From Alitabrizicola rongguiensis (GTDB lineage Bacteria; Pseudomonadota; Alphaproteobacteria; Rhodobacterales; Rhodobacteraceae): a stretch of DNA of 64,000 bases. The DNA is taken from positions 682,001-746,000 of the forward strand of contig NZ_JAKENF010000001.1 of assembly GCF_021491355.1 (NCBI RefSeq), written 5' to 3'. Below the pieces are notes generated by a model. The model had not been told where the DNA came from. It was given only the letters and a program-made list of their open reading frames with translations, and did no database searches. The position numbers were made by a program, and so were the translations under genes. Below, in pieces: positions 27,268-35,713 of the stretch (the stretch's first letter is position 1; each line of letters starts with the position of its first letter).

Positions 27268-27924
27268 TCAGAAGGCATTCAAAAGCACGAAGACCGCCGA
27301 CTTGACCACCGCATAGGCTATACCCCCAACGATCGCCAGGGCTGCGCAAGCCAAGGTCAGTCCGGCCAGAACCCACAAACCGTCACGCTCCAGTAGACCA
27401 AGTGCGATGACGCAAAGCGCGAATGCGGGCAGCATGTTGCCGAAGGGGATGGGCAGAACCAGAACCAGCGACAGGATCAGGCAGACTAGGCCCAGAAACC
27501 GCTCGAAGACCGGCGAGGTCAGCAGGCTCAACCGTTGCTTCAAGAGACGCTCGGCCCGGGCAAGCCACGGCGCCGCGCGCTCGACGATCGCCCGATAGGC
27601 CTCGCGCGACGTCGATTGACGGGTGATGAATTTCGGCAGGTAGGGCAACCGGCCCAGCATCATCTGGAAGGACAGAAAGATCAGCGGCAGCCCGAGAACA
27701 CCGGCAAGGCCGGGCGGTGCTGGCAGCATGTTCGGGAAACCGAAGATCAGGATCAGCGCGCCAAAGGCCCGCAGGTTCATGACATCCAGAAGATCGCCGA
27801 CCGAAATCCGCTCGCGCGATGGATCGTTTGCGATCCGGGTGAGCATCTCGGACAGCCGTTCCCGCTGTTTCGCCTCACCTGATCGACGCCGCAGGATCCG
27901 CCGTGCCCCCGTCTTTCTGGCCAT
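27268..27924 (-). CDS. exoD: ExoD-family exopolysaccharide synthesis protein
   Basis: A 218-residue protein if the ATG at 27924 is used; a GTG at 27954 would add 10 residues. Neither has a clear ribosome binding site. It has the ExoD layout: a basic cytosolic N-terminus, the RISVGDLLDVMNLRAFGALILIFGFPNMLPAPPG block at residues about 45-78, then GLPLIFLSFQMMLGR and paired C-terminal helices with PIPFGNMLPAFALCVIALGL. ExoD affects exopolysaccharide production and alkaline tolerance in rhizobia, but its biochemistry is not known. Membrane protein; divergent from the TetR gene. Confidence 0.88.
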   Translation of the reverse strand: MARKTGARRILRRRSGEAKQRERLSEMLTRIANDPSRERISVGDLLDVMNLRAFGALILIFGFPNMLPAPPGLAGVLGLPLIFLSFQMMLGRLPYLPKFITRQSTSREAYRAIVERAAPWLARAERLLKQRLSLLTSPVFERFLGLVCLILSLVLVLPIPFGNMLPAFALCVIALGLLERDGLWVLAGLTLACAALAIVGGIAYAVVKSAVFVLLNAF

Positions 27925-28059
27925 GCGGTCAGGCCCGCGCCAGTCGATCGGCACGCCGGAAAGGCATCGGCAAATGCGTTTGGGGTCTCATGGTCTCCAT
28001 ATTGGCAGCACCGTTGGCAGGCACAACCCCCGCCCAGTCTGACAATTGGGTTTGGCTCC

Positions 28060-28077
28060 ATACCGACTGGTTGGTAT
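28060..28077. promoter_or_regulatory. TetR-type operator upstream of the TetR-VOC-DUF1428 operon
   Basis: An 18-bp imperfect palindrome, ATACCGACTGGTTGGTAT, matching 7 of 9 base pairs, ends 9 bp before the TetR start codon. It closely resembles the ATACCnnnnnnnnGGTAT sites of TetR-family repressors. A CTGACA box at 28039-28044 could be the -35 element. Autorepression of the operon is the natural reading. Confidence 0.7.
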
Positions 28078-28086
28078 GCTAGCTTC

Positions 28087-28713
28087 ATGAATGAGATTCG
28101 CTCCACAACGCCAAGCACCCGGACCAGACTTCTGACAGCTGCACTGTCGTTGATCAGGCGCCGCGGCTTCGCCGCCACATCGGTCGACGAGCTTTGCGCC
28201 GCGTCTGGGGTGACGAAGGGCGCGTTTTTCCACCATTTCCGCAGCAAAGAGGATCTGGGCGTCGCAGCAGCCCGCTACTGGTCGGAAATCACGGGCACTC
28301 TGTTCGCCGCAGCCGCCTATCACGACCTGCCTGATCCGCTGGAGCGGATTTACGGCTATCTCGACCTGCGCGCGACATTGGCTGCTGGCGGTGTTCCCGA
28401 TTTCACCTGTCTCGCCGGCACGCTCCTGCAGGAAACCTACGACTGCCATCCGCCGGTGGGTGAGGCGAGTTATGCCTCGATCACCGGCCATGCGGCGACG
28501 CTCGAGCCGGATTTCCAGGCGGCGATCGACCTTTACGGCATCATGGGATGTCCGTCTGCCAGAAGCCTCGCCCTGCACACGCAGACGGTGCTGCAAGGCG
28601 CCTTCATCCTGGCCAAGGGCAAGGGCGATGCCGAACCTGTGCACGACGCGCTGGATCACCTCAGGCGGTATCTCAACTTCCTTTTTCCGCAGCCAAAGGA
28701 GGGCTCACCATGA
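28087..28713 (+). CDS. TetR/AcrR family regulator
   Basis: A 208-residue protein. The N-terminal helix-turn-helix spans residues about 12-58 (TRTRLLTAALSLIRRRGF, then VDELCAASGVTKGAFFHHFRSKEDL). The C-terminal ligand domain includes CLAGTLLQETYDCHPP and ends in the helix DALDHLRRYLNFLF. It resembles the branch that controls stress or drug-response genes, often beside glyoxalase-fold proteins. It overlaps the VOC gene by ATGA and has its own probable operator upstream, so it likely represses this three-gene unit. The ligand is unknown. Confidence 0.92.
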   Translation: MNEIRSTTPSTRTRLLTAALSLIRRRGFAATSVDELCAASGVTKGAFFHHFRSKEDLGVAAARYWSEITGTLFAAAAYHDLPDPLERIYGYLDLRATLAAGGVPDFTCLAGTLLQETYDCHPPVGEASYASITGHAATLEPDFQAAIDLYGIMGCPSARSLALHTQTVLQGAFILAKGKGDAEPVHDALDHLRRYLNFLFPQPKEGSP

Positions 28714-29144
28714 CCGGGACTACCGATTTCCAACGGCTGATGCAGGGCGTCATCCCCTATCTCGCCATCGACGGCGCCGAAAAGGCTGCGGAACTCTACC
28801 GCGATGCCTTTGCGGCCCGACAGGTCGGACAGACCGTAAAGGGGCAGGATGGGCGTGTCATGAACATCATGCTCGAGATAAACGGCGGCACCCTGATGCT
28901 GAGCGACCCTTTCCCCGAGGCGGCAGACATGCCTGCCGCGCAGGCCGCCACGTCGCAGGGGCTGACGCTGCAATTGATCGTCGCCGATGCCGATGGGTGG
29001 TGGCAGCGGGCCGTCGATGCGGGGTGCGAAGGAACGCATCCTGTGAAGCTGGAGTTCTGGGGAGATCGCTATGGTCGCGTCCGCGACCCGTTCGGCCTTG
29101 ACTGGGCCTTTAACGAACCCGGGCCGGGCCGCACGCCCGAATGA
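28710..29144 (+). CDS. VOC superfamily (PhnB/glyoxalase-like) protein
   Basis: A 144-residue protein starting MTGTTDFQRLMQGVIPYLAIDG at the ATG overlapping the TetR stop. It has the two beta-alpha-beta-beta-beta modules of the VOC fold: IPYLAIDGAEKAAELYRDAF, then MNIMLEINGGTLMLSD, and WGDRYGRVRDPFGLDWAFN near the C-terminus. The DPFG-x-W-A ending is typical of PhnB-like members annotated as glyoxalase or bleomycin-resistance-like. Whether metal is bound and which substrate is used cannot be told. Co-translated with TetR and next to a DUF1428 protein, it is probably part of a small stress-response unit. Confidence 0.88.
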   Translation: MTGTTDFQRLMQGVIPYLAIDGAEKAAELYRDAFAARQVGQTVKGQDGRVMNIMLEINGGTLMLSDPFPEAADMPAAQAATSQGLTLQLIVADADGWWQRAVDAGCEGTHPVKLEFWGDRYGRVRDPFGLDWAFNEPGPGRTPE

Positions 29145-29185
29145 CCGACGAACCGATATTTCGGCATCAGCAGCAGGAGGAGATA

Positions 29186-29539
29186 ATGGCCTATATCGAC
29201 GGATTTGTCGCTGCAGTTCCAAACGCCAACAAGGATGCCTTTCTGAAGCACGCCCGCGAGATCGACGCGTTGTTCATAAAGCATGGGGCGACAAAGGTTG
29301 TGGAGTGCTGGGGCGATGACGTGCCAGATGGCGTTCTCACCTCGTTTCCGATGGCGGTGAAAAAAGCACCCGATGAGAGCGTGGTCTTTTCCTGGGTGAC
29401 ATGGCCCTCCAAGACCGTGCGCGACGGAGCTTGGAAGGCGATGATGGAAGAACCCATCATGCAGGATGGCGGCAGACAGTTGCCCTTTGACGGTAAGCGG
29501 ATGATTTACGGCGGATTCGAGGTGATCCTGGAACTCTGA
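29186..29539 (+). CDS. DUF1428 family protein
   Basis: A 117-residue protein starting MAYIDGFVAAVPNANKDAF. The start at 29186 was chosen because AGGAGGAG lies just upstream and the product then has the usual family length and opening; an ATG at 29141 overlapping the VOC stop is also in frame. Conserved blocks include VVECWGDDVPDG, VFSWVTWPSK and GKRMIYGGFEVIL. It has a ferredoxin-like alpha/beta-barrel fold and no known function. It ends exactly one base before the stop codon of the convergent DMFase-like gene. Confidence 0.9.
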   Translation: MAYIDGFVAAVPNANKDAFLKHAREIDALFIKHGATKVVECWGDDVPDGVLTSFPMAVKKAPDESVVFSWVTWPSKTVRDGAWKAMMEEPIMQDGGRQLPFDGKRMIYGGFEVILEL

Positions 29540-31120
29540 CTAGCCCCACGCGCCGGTCAACACCCGGCGCGTGACCCGCTCGACGGGTGCATCATGCTTG
29601 ATGAGGCCCGCCACCCACTCGCAGGACGCCGCGTTGTAGACGGCCCCCTTGCCGCGTCGGTACTCGGCGATGCAGCCGTTGCCGCGCGAGGCGCGGCCGA
29701 CCGTTTCGGGCGTGACCGCGCCATAGACATTCAGCGCCACCTCCTCGGCATCAAGCGTGCCGATGAAGGGGTCGGCATCATGTGCGCCGGTCGAATGGGA
29801 CAGCGTCGTGGCGGGCGACAGCGCGACGATGGTCAGATCGCCCGCCAGTCCGGTTCCTTCGGCCGGATAAGGCAGTCCTTGGTCCATCGTGTAGTCGATC
29901 CCGTCGACCTCATAGGCGAAGATGCGGCTGTCCCGGCCCAGCACGTCGCCATAGCCAAGGCCGCTGTCGGTCAGGCTCCAGTGCTGGGGGCGATACAGGA
30001 TGAAACCGCCTGTGCCATGCGCGGCGCAGCGGCTCCATCCGGCATAGACCCCCATCGCTCCTGTCAGCCCCATCGTCGCGACCGCCGGGCGGCCGGTCTT
30101 GGGATTATCCCAGTAGTTCGTCAGGCGACTGAGGTCCTGCGTCGGGTCCTCCTTCGGCGCGCGGTACTTGTAGCAGATCTGGGTGGCAAGGTCGTCCGAC
30201 AGCCGCGTCTGCCAGAAGAAGTTCCCGGCAAAACGTGCAAGCTTGCCCCCCCGGTCGAGCCACGCGTCGAGATGGTCGCGCATCTCCCATGTCCAGTATT
30301 CGTCGTGGCCGACGATCAGCATCCGTTCATAGCCGTCCGCCAGCGCCGGGTCGCGATGCAGGTCGTGCTGCGTGGCGTAGTCCAGCGCTATGCCCTGTTC
30401 CTCGCACCACAAGGCGAATGGTTTCTCGAAGGCCGCCCAGCCGGAAGAGGCGTATTTCTTCGAGATGCCGTTGGCACGGGCATAATCCATATGCGGATAT
30501 TCTGGCTTCCGCAGCAGGGGAGACTCATGCGGAATGCGCGGCGCATCGTCGGGCCAGCGGACAAAGCCCTTGGCCCAGGGGCGATGGATCGACACCTCGG
30601 CAGCGAAATCGTCACCCCTCGTTCCGCTCAGACCCTGATAGTGGTTGGACCCGCCCCAGTCGTTGTAGGCGCACCATGTCCCGGTCGCGAGCAGCATCAG
30701 GATCTTCGCCGTGGGCTTCGCCGCCCGGACCACGAACATTCCTTCGGAGGTATGGCCGGGCACCGTCAGGCTGAACGCATAGACCCCGCTTCGCCAATCG
30801 GTCGGAATGGTCAGCGCGAGGGCCTCAGGCCAGCCACAGCCGCGTTCCGAGCAGTCGGCAGGCGTAGGTACGAAACCGCAGGCGATTTCCCGCTCCAGAA
30901 CCGTTTGCGGCTTGATCCCATCCCGCCGGATCACCAGCCGCGCGGTCGGCCCCTTGCCCATGACATGAAGCGCCAGCCGGTCACCGGGCGCATAGGACAG
31001 CCGGTCGGAATAGCCCCAGACCTGCGCTCGGTCAGGGACGTTCGAGGCTGTCTCGTAGTAGTGCCCGGTCACTGGATCGCCGTCGTCGAAGGGGCCGGTC
31101 ACGAAGAAGTCCTTCAGCAT
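29540..31120 (-). CDS. N,N-dimethylformamidase large-subunit-like protein
   Basis: A 526-residue protein resembling the large (beta) subunit of bacterial N,N-dimethylformamidase. It has the TGTWCAYNDWGGSNHY region at about residue 165, EEQGIALDYATQHDLHRDP, then the diagnostic VGHDEYWTWEMRDHLDAWLDRGGKLARFAGNFFWQ and a C-terminal EYRRGKGAVYNAASCEW. In DMFase a mononuclear iron is held by Tyr/Tyr/Glu; the Tyr in HDEYW and the Glu in the C-terminal block are plausible counterparts. No small subunit is adjacent. It is the last gene of the 12-gene operon, with a TGATG overlap to the S9 peptidase gene. Amide or peptide hydrolysis is likely; DMF as substrate is doubtful in this context. Confidence 0.75.
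   Translation of the reverse strand: MLKDFFVTGPFDDGDPVTGHYYETASNVPDRAQVWGYSDRLSYAPGDRLALHVMGKGPTARLVIRRDGIKPQTVLEREIACGFVPTPADCSERGCGWPEALALTIPTDWRSGVYAFSLTVPGHTSEGMFVVRAAKPTAKILMLLATGTWCAYNDWGGSNHYQGLSGTRGDDFAAEVSIHRPWAKGFVRWPDDAPRIPHESPLLRKPEYPHMDYARANGISKKYASSGWAAFEKPFALWCEEQGIALDYATQHDLHRDPALADGYERMLIVGHDEYWTWEMRDHLDAWLDRGGKLARFAGNFFWQTRLSDDLATQICYKYRAPKEDPTQDLSRLTNYWDNPKTGRPAVATMGLTGAMGVYAGWSRCAAHGTGGFILYRPQHWSLTDSGLGYGDVLGRDSRIFAYEVDGIDYTMDQGLPYPAEGTGLAGDLTIVALSPATTLSHSTGAHDADPFIGTLDAEEVALNVYGAVTPETVGRASRGNGCIAEYRRGKGAVYNAASCEWVAGLIKHDAPVERVTRRVLTGAWG
29548..29572. terminator. hairpin at the convergent 3' ends of DUF1428 and DMFase-like genes
   Basis: A perfect 9-bp stem (ACGCGCCGG with CCGGCGCGT) and 7-base loop starting 8 bp after the DUF1428 stop, inside the last codons of the DMFase-like gene. 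With no intergenic space it would have to serve as the plus-strand transcription stop while being coding on the minus strand. No T-tract, so only moderately supported. Confidence 0.4.
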
Positions 31121-32922
31121 CAGCGCATCCCTTCGGCGAAGGCCCGGTTCAGGAAGTCGAGACTCCGCTGCAGGTAGGTCTCGACATTCGAGCGGCGGAA
31201 AACCCCGTGCCCCTCGTTCCCGAACAGCATCACCTCGTGCGGGATGCCGGCATCGGTCATCTCGCGGATCGCGACATGGGTGTTCTCAGGTCCGACATTC
31301 GAGTCCGCCAGACCGTGCACCACCATGACATGCCCGCGGATCCGGTCGATGAAGTTGCCGGGCGAAGCATTGGCGTATTTCTCGGGGAATTCCTCGGGCG
31401 AGCCGCCCATCATCTCTTCCGAGTAGGCGCGGCCCCAGGGCATCTCGGTCGCATGATAATCGATGTCGAGCTTGTACATCCCGCACATCGGGATCGCCGC
31501 CGTCACCAGATCGGCGTGGCGGGTGATCGCGACCCAGCTTGAAAAGCCACCATAGGAGTTGCCGGCCACCGCGACCGGGCCGGGGATACCGGCCGCCAAC
31601 GCCGCCTCGATCCCAGCACGGATGTCGGCCTGTTCGCGCCCGCCCCAGCCGTCGTCCTTCACCGCCTCGCGATGCGCGAAGCCGAAACCGGTCGATCCGC
31701 GATAGTTGGAATCGAGCACGGCAAAGCCCGATTGCACCCAGAAGCCGATCTTTGGGTTCACCCAGTCCTCGGAATGCCAGGTCGGCCCGCCATGGACATA
31801 GGCGATCAGCCCCTTTGGCCTCCCCTCCGGGCGGTAGAGCCAGCCCTGCATCGGCAACCCGTCCGGCCCGGTCCAGCGGAAATCCTCGGGAGCAAGGTAA
31901 AGCCGTCCAGGCTCTTCTGGCGCACGTGCGAGCGGCAGACAGCCGCCATCCGGCAGAAGCCGCACAAGTTCGTGCGGCGCATCGGCATCGTAGGCCTCAG
32001 CCAGCCAACCGCCATCTGGCAGGGAAGCAAGCGGCAGCAGGCTCCGGCGGCCCGAGGTATTCGGCAAGGGCTGCCAATTCCCATTCGGACCAAAGACCAC
32101 CGCGCGGCTCCACGACTGATCATGGACGATGCAGGCAAAGCGCCCGCCTTCGCCCGGCAGCACATCGTGGGGGAACAGTTGCGGCTCGCCCGCCAGCCAC
32201 ACCATCTGCCCGGAAGATAGCGTCAGCACACCCACCCGGTCCCGCCCGTCGACATCGGCAACCACCGCGAGCCGGTCCTCGTCCAGCCAGTCGGCGCGGA
32301 TGTGGTTCGTCGGGCCAAGGTTCAGCACCTCGCGCAGGTCACTGCCATCCTCGTTCAGCACCCAGAGCTGGTCGCCCCCAGGCGCGAATTCGTGCCGGGT
32401 CCAGAGCCATTGCCGGCGCGAGGGTGAGGGCAGCGGCCCCGTCTCGAACGGCGAGCCGGCGCGGGCTAGTTCGGCAATTGCGCCGCTTGCAAGGTCCATC
32501 CGCCAGACGGCGACACCCTCGAACTCTTCCCTGCGCAGGTAGTCGAAGTTCGAGGTGAAGATGATCGCCCGTTCATCTGCCGTGAACCGCCCGCCGAAGA
32601 CGTAATGTGTATTCTGCGTGGGCGTCATCTGCCGCAGGCTTCCATCCCGGCGATCGAGAAGCAGAAGGTGGTCATGCTCGTTGGCATGGATCGACTGGGC
32701 AAGGATAAGCAGCATGCCGTCGCGGCTGACATCGCGGATCAGGAAGTGGTCCTGCCCCTCGGTCAACCTCTCCGGCGGGGCAGAGCCGTCCGTAGGGGCG
32801 CACCAGACATCCTCGGTCTCGCTCATCCCTGCCCAGCACCAGAAGGCCCATCTTCCATCGCCGCTGGCATGGACATGGGTGATCTGCGGCAGTGAGGCCC
32901 AGAGAGAGGCAGCGGTCGTCAT
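31120..32922 (-). CDS. S9-family (prolyl oligopeptidase-like) serine peptidase
   Basis: A 600-residue protein from the ATG at 32922 (MTTAASLWASLPQITHVHASGDG), which overlaps the upstream ABC ATPase stop by ATGA. The N-terminal 350 residues form a beta-propeller with repeated DG/SG-bounded blades. The C-terminal 250 form an alpha/beta hydrolase with GNSYGG (Ser456), LADSN (Asp540) and GHG (His572) as the triad, and the oxyanion-region HGGPTWHSEDW. No signal peptide, so it acts in the cytoplasm on imported peptides. Its position directly after an oligopeptide importer supports the assignment of a peptide or acyl-peptide substrate. Confidence 0.9.
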   Translation of the reverse strand: MTTAASLWASLPQITHVHASGDGRWAFWCWAGMSETEDVWCAPTDGSAPPERLTEGQDHFLIRDVSRDGMLLILAQSIHANEHDHLLLLDRRDGSLRQMTPTQNTHYVFGGRFTADERAIIFTSNFDYLRREEFEGVAVWRMDLASGAIAELARAGSPFETGPLPSPSRRQWLWTRHEFAPGGDQLWVLNEDGSDLREVLNLGPTNHIRADWLDEDRLAVVADVDGRDRVGVLTLSSGQMVWLAGEPQLFPHDVLPGEGGRFACIVHDQSWSRAVVFGPNGNWQPLPNTSGRRSLLPLASLPDGGWLAEAYDADAPHELVRLLPDGGCLPLARAPEEPGRLYLAPEDFRWTGPDGLPMQGWLYRPEGRPKGLIAYVHGGPTWHSEDWVNPKIGFWVQSGFAVLDSNYRGSTGFGFAHREAVKDDGWGGREQADIRAGIEAALAAGIPGPVAVAGNSYGGFSSWVAITRHADLVTAAIPMCGMYKLDIDYHATEMPWGRAYSEEMMGGSPEEFPEKYANASPGNFIDRIRGHVMVVHGLADSNVGPENTHVAIREMTDAGIPHEVMLFGNEGHGVFRRSNVETYLQRSLDFLNRAFAEGMR

Positions 32923-33899
32923 GTTGCACCTTCGATGAAATGGCATGCGGCCTGTCGGCCCCCGGCAAAGCCGCGCAGTTCCGGCCGCTCCTTGTGGCAA
33001 CGCGGCTGCACCAGCGGGCAGCGGGTGGCGAAGACACAGCCGGCCGGCGGGTTCAGCACCGACGGGATCTCGCCGGTGATCGCCGTGCCGCGCCGTGCCC
33101 GCTCTCGCTTCGGGTCGGGCTCCGGGACCGCATCCATAAGCGCGCGGGAATAGGGATGCAGGGGCCTGTCGAAGAAGGCCCGGCGCGGCGCCTTCTCGAC
33201 CACCCGGCCAAGGCACATAACCACCACCTCATGCGCCATCTGCCGCACGACCGCGAGGTTGTGCGAGATGAAGATAAGCGCGAGCCCCAATTGGTCCTGT
33301 AAGTCCATCAGCAGGTTGACCACCTGCGCCTGAACAGAAACATCCAGTGCCGACACCGGTTCATCGCAGACGACAAGCTTCGGCCCGCCGACTAGGGCGC
33401 GGGCAATGCCCACCCGCTGCGCCTGACCGCCCGACAATTCGTGAGGGTAACGGCCAAGAAAATCCGGGCCGAGGCCAACGCGTTCCAGCGCCTCGCGCGC
33501 CTTCACCTCGCGGTCCCTGCGCGACAGGCCCGGCGCGAAGGTGACGAGTGGCCGCGTGACAGATGCGAGAACGGTCATCCGCGGATCCAGGGCGGCGAGC
33601 GGATCCTGGAAGATGATCTGAAGCTCGGCCCGCTTCCGCCGCAGCGTCTCGGCGGGAAGGGACGCCATGTCTTCGCCCTGCCAGATCACCTTGCCGCCGG
33701 TCGGCTTGTTCAGCCGCAGGATGGCCCGCCCGAGAGTGGACTTGCCGCACCCGGATTCGCCAACGATACCAAGCGTCCGACCCGCGTCGAGATCGAACGA
33801 CGCCTCCCGAACGATGGGCAGGATGCGGGGCCGCGACAACAGGCCCTCACCGGGGATCGTATAGCCGACATCGAGCCGATCGACTTCAAGCAGCGGCAT
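32919..33899 (-). CDS. oligopeptide-type ABC importer ATPase (OppF-like)
   Basis: A 326-residue ATPase starting at 33899, chosen for GGAGGG upstream; an ATG 15 bp earlier is possible. Walker A GESGCGKST, Q-loop FQDPLAALDPRM, signature LSGGQAQRVGIARAL, Walker B LVVCDEPVSALD and switch FISHNLAVV are intact. The C-terminal GCVFATRCPLVQPRC is the Cys-containing oligopeptide-transporter domain, which in relatives binds a 4Fe-4S cluster. It pairs with the preceding OppD-like ATPase, whose coding end it overlaps by 14 bp. It powers import of the periplasmic ligand bound by the OppA-like protein of the same operon. Confidence 0.93.
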   Translation of the reverse strand: MPLLEVDRLDVGYTIPGEGLLSRPRILPIVREASFDLDAGRTLGIVGESGCGKSTLGRAILRLNKPTGGKVIWQGEDMASLPAETLRRKRAELQIIFQDPLAALDPRMTVLASVTRPLVTFAPGLSRRDREVKAREALERVGLGPDFLGRYPHELSGGQAQRVGIARALVGGPKLVVCDEPVSALDVSVQAQVVNLLMDLQDQLGLALIFISHNLAVVRQMAHEVVVMCLGRVVEKAPRRAFFDRPLHPYSRALMDAVPEPDPKRERARRGTAITGEIPSVLNPPAGCVFATRCPLVQPRCHKERPELRGFAGGRQAACHFIEGAT

Positions 33900-34860
33900 C
33901 GGCACCCTCCACATGGCACGCGATCCGGTGACTGCCGTTCGTGAGGAGCATGGGCGCTTCCTGGCTGCAGATCGCAATGCTTCGGTCGCAGCGCGGGGCA
34001 AAGGGGCAGCCTGGGCCGCGTCGTGCCGACGGCGTACCCGGGATGGTGCCAAGCCGCGCCGTTTCTTCCCCTTCAAGGCGGGGCATCGCTTCGAGCAGAC
34101 CCTGCGTGTAGGGATGGCGGGGACGATCGAAGAGCGTGTCGATTGCCGCCTCCTCCATCACCTGCCCGCCGTAAAGCACCAGCACCCTGTCGCACGCCCG
34201 CGCCACGACACCAAGATCATGGGTCACAAGGATCACCGCTGTTCCCGTTTCCCGCGCAAGCTCTGCGATCAGATCCAGCACCTGCGCCTGGATCGTCACG
34301 TCGAGTGCGGTGGTCGGCTCGTCTGCCAGCAGGATCGCGGGTTTCATCAGGAGAGCCATCGCGATCATGACCCGCTGCCGCATCCCGCCCGAGAACTGGT
34401 GCGGATAAGCCTTGGCTCGCGCCACCGGGTCAGGGATACGCACCCGGTCGAGCATCGCGACGGCTTCCTTCCAGGCCGCGTCGCGCGAAAGGCCCCGATG
34501 CACGATCAGCCCCTCGGCCAACTGGTCGCCCACCCTCTTATAGGGATTGAGCGCCGTCATCGGATCCTGGAACACGATCGACATCTCGGACCCGCGAACC
34601 CGGTCCAGCTCGCGCGGTGACAGGGCAAGCAGGTTGCGCCCGCCGAACATCGCCTCGCCCGCGGTACGGCCATTGCCAGCCAGAAGTCCCATCAGCGCGA
34701 ACAGGATCTGGCTTTTCCCCGACCCGCTTTCGCCGACGATCCCCAGCACCTCGCCCCGGTTCAGGTCGAAGCTCACGCCGTCGACCGCGCGGATCTCGGC
34801 CTGCGGCAGGCGGAAGGTCACGCGCAGGTCGCGGACCGAGAGGAGCGCGTCAGCGGTCAT
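33886..34860 (-). CDS. oligopeptide-type ABC importer ATPase (OppD-like)
   Basis: A 324-residue ATPase. The start at 34860 (MTADALLSVRDLRVTF) overlaps the permease stop by 11 bp; ATGs at 34875 and 34887 are in frame and none has a clear ribosome binding site, so translational coupling is assumed. Walker A GESGSGKSQ has Gln where Thr or Ser is usual after Ser, as seen in some OppD proteins. Signature FSGGMRQRVMIAMAL, Walker B ILLADEPTTALD and switch VTHDLGVV are normal, and the C-terminal Cys block GPGCPFAPRC is present. Forms the heterodimeric ATPase with the next gene product. Confidence 0.92.
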   Translation of the reverse strand: MTADALLSVRDLRVTFRLPQAEIRAVDGVSFDLNRGEVLGIVGESGSGKSQILFALMGLLAGNGRTAGEAMFGGRNLLALSPRELDRVRGSEMSIVFQDPMTALNPYKRVGDQLAEGLIVHRGLSRDAAWKEAVAMLDRVRIPDPVARAKAYPHQFSGGMRQRVMIAMALLMKPAILLADEPTTALDVTIQAQVLDLIAELARETGTAVILVTHDLGVVARACDRVLVLYGGQVMEEAAIDTLFDRPRHPYTQGLLEAMPRLEGEETARLGTIPGTPSARRGPGCPFAPRCDRSIAICSQEAPMLLTNGSHRIACHVEGADAAA

Positions 34861-35713
34861 TGGGGTCGAAGGCATCGCGCAGCCCATCCGCTATGAAGTT
34901 GAGACAAAGCAGCACTGCAACTAGGAAGGCCCCCGGCAGCAACAGAAGCCGCAGATCGGTATCCATCGCCGAGGTTCCGGTCTGGATGAGGTTGCCCCAG
35001 CTGGCCTGAGGTTCCTTGATGCCGATCCCGAGGAAGGAGAGGAAGCTTTCCGAAAGGATCACCTCGGGCACCAGCAGGCTGCCGTAGACGATGACCACCG
35101 AAAAGCAGTTCGGGACGATGTGGCGCAACACGATCCCTGTCGAGGTCATGCCTCCCGCCCGCGCCGCCTCGACGAATTCGCGCCGCGCGAGGCCCTCGGC
35201 CTGCGAGCGCACGATCACCGCAGGGGTCAGCCAAAGGGTGAAGACAATGGCAGCAAAGAGGGCGACGTTGCCACCTCCGAACAAGAGGCTCAGCAGGATC
35301 ACGAGGATGACGTAGGGAAAGCCGTAAAGGATTTCGACCATCCGCATCATCAGGCTGTCGGTCCGCCCGCCGGTGAACCCCGCAACCGCGCCGTAAAGCA
35401 CACCGATCCCGCCGGCGACGAGTGCACCGAGAAACCCTATCGTGAGCGAAACGCGGCCACCTTCCAGGGTGCGTACCAGGAGGTCGCGGCCATAGTCGTC
35501 GGTTCCGAACAGGTGCGGCGACGAAAAGTCGATCGGCGCCGAGATATAGTCGAAATCCGCATCCTCACCGGTGAACGGAAACAGGAAGGGGCCAAGAAAA
35601 CAGGCCAGCACGATCAGCGCCAGCACCCAAACCGAGGCGATCGCGAGACGGTTCCTGCGGAACCGGGCAAACTGCAGTTGCAGCGTCGAGAGGTTTTCGG
35701 TTTCAGCGGCCAT
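34850..35713 (-). CDS. oligopeptide-type ABC permease (OppC-like)
   Basis: A 287-residue inner-membrane protein. The N-terminal FARFRRNRLAIASVWVLALIVLACF block and HLFGTDDYGRDLLVRTLEGGRVSL are typical of OppC/DppC. The ATPase-coupling EAA loop reads FVEAARAGGMTSTGIVLRHIVPN. Five to six helices. It forms the translocation pore with the OppB-like protein, whose stop codon it overlaps by 11 bp. No close look at specificity is possible from permease sequence. Confidence 0.93.
   Translation of the reverse strand: MAAETENLSTLQLQFARFRRNRLAIASVWVLALIVLACFLGPFLFPFTGEDADFDYISAPIDFSSPHLFGTDDYGRDLLVRTLEGGRVSLTIGFLGALVAGGIGVLYGAVAGFTGGRTDSLMMRMVEILYGFPYVILVILLSLLFGGGNVALFAAIVFTLWLTPAVIVRSQAEGLARREFVEAARAGGMTSTGIVLRHIVPNCFSVVIVYGSLLVPEVILSESFLSFLGIGIKEPQASWGNLIQTGTSAMDTDLRLLLLPGAFLVAVLLCLNFIADGLRDAFDPNDR

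Noticed and set aside
29540-31120. A genuine N,N-dimethylformamide degradation gene
   Set aside because: No small-subunit gene and no methylamine or formate genes are nearby; only family resemblance is supported.
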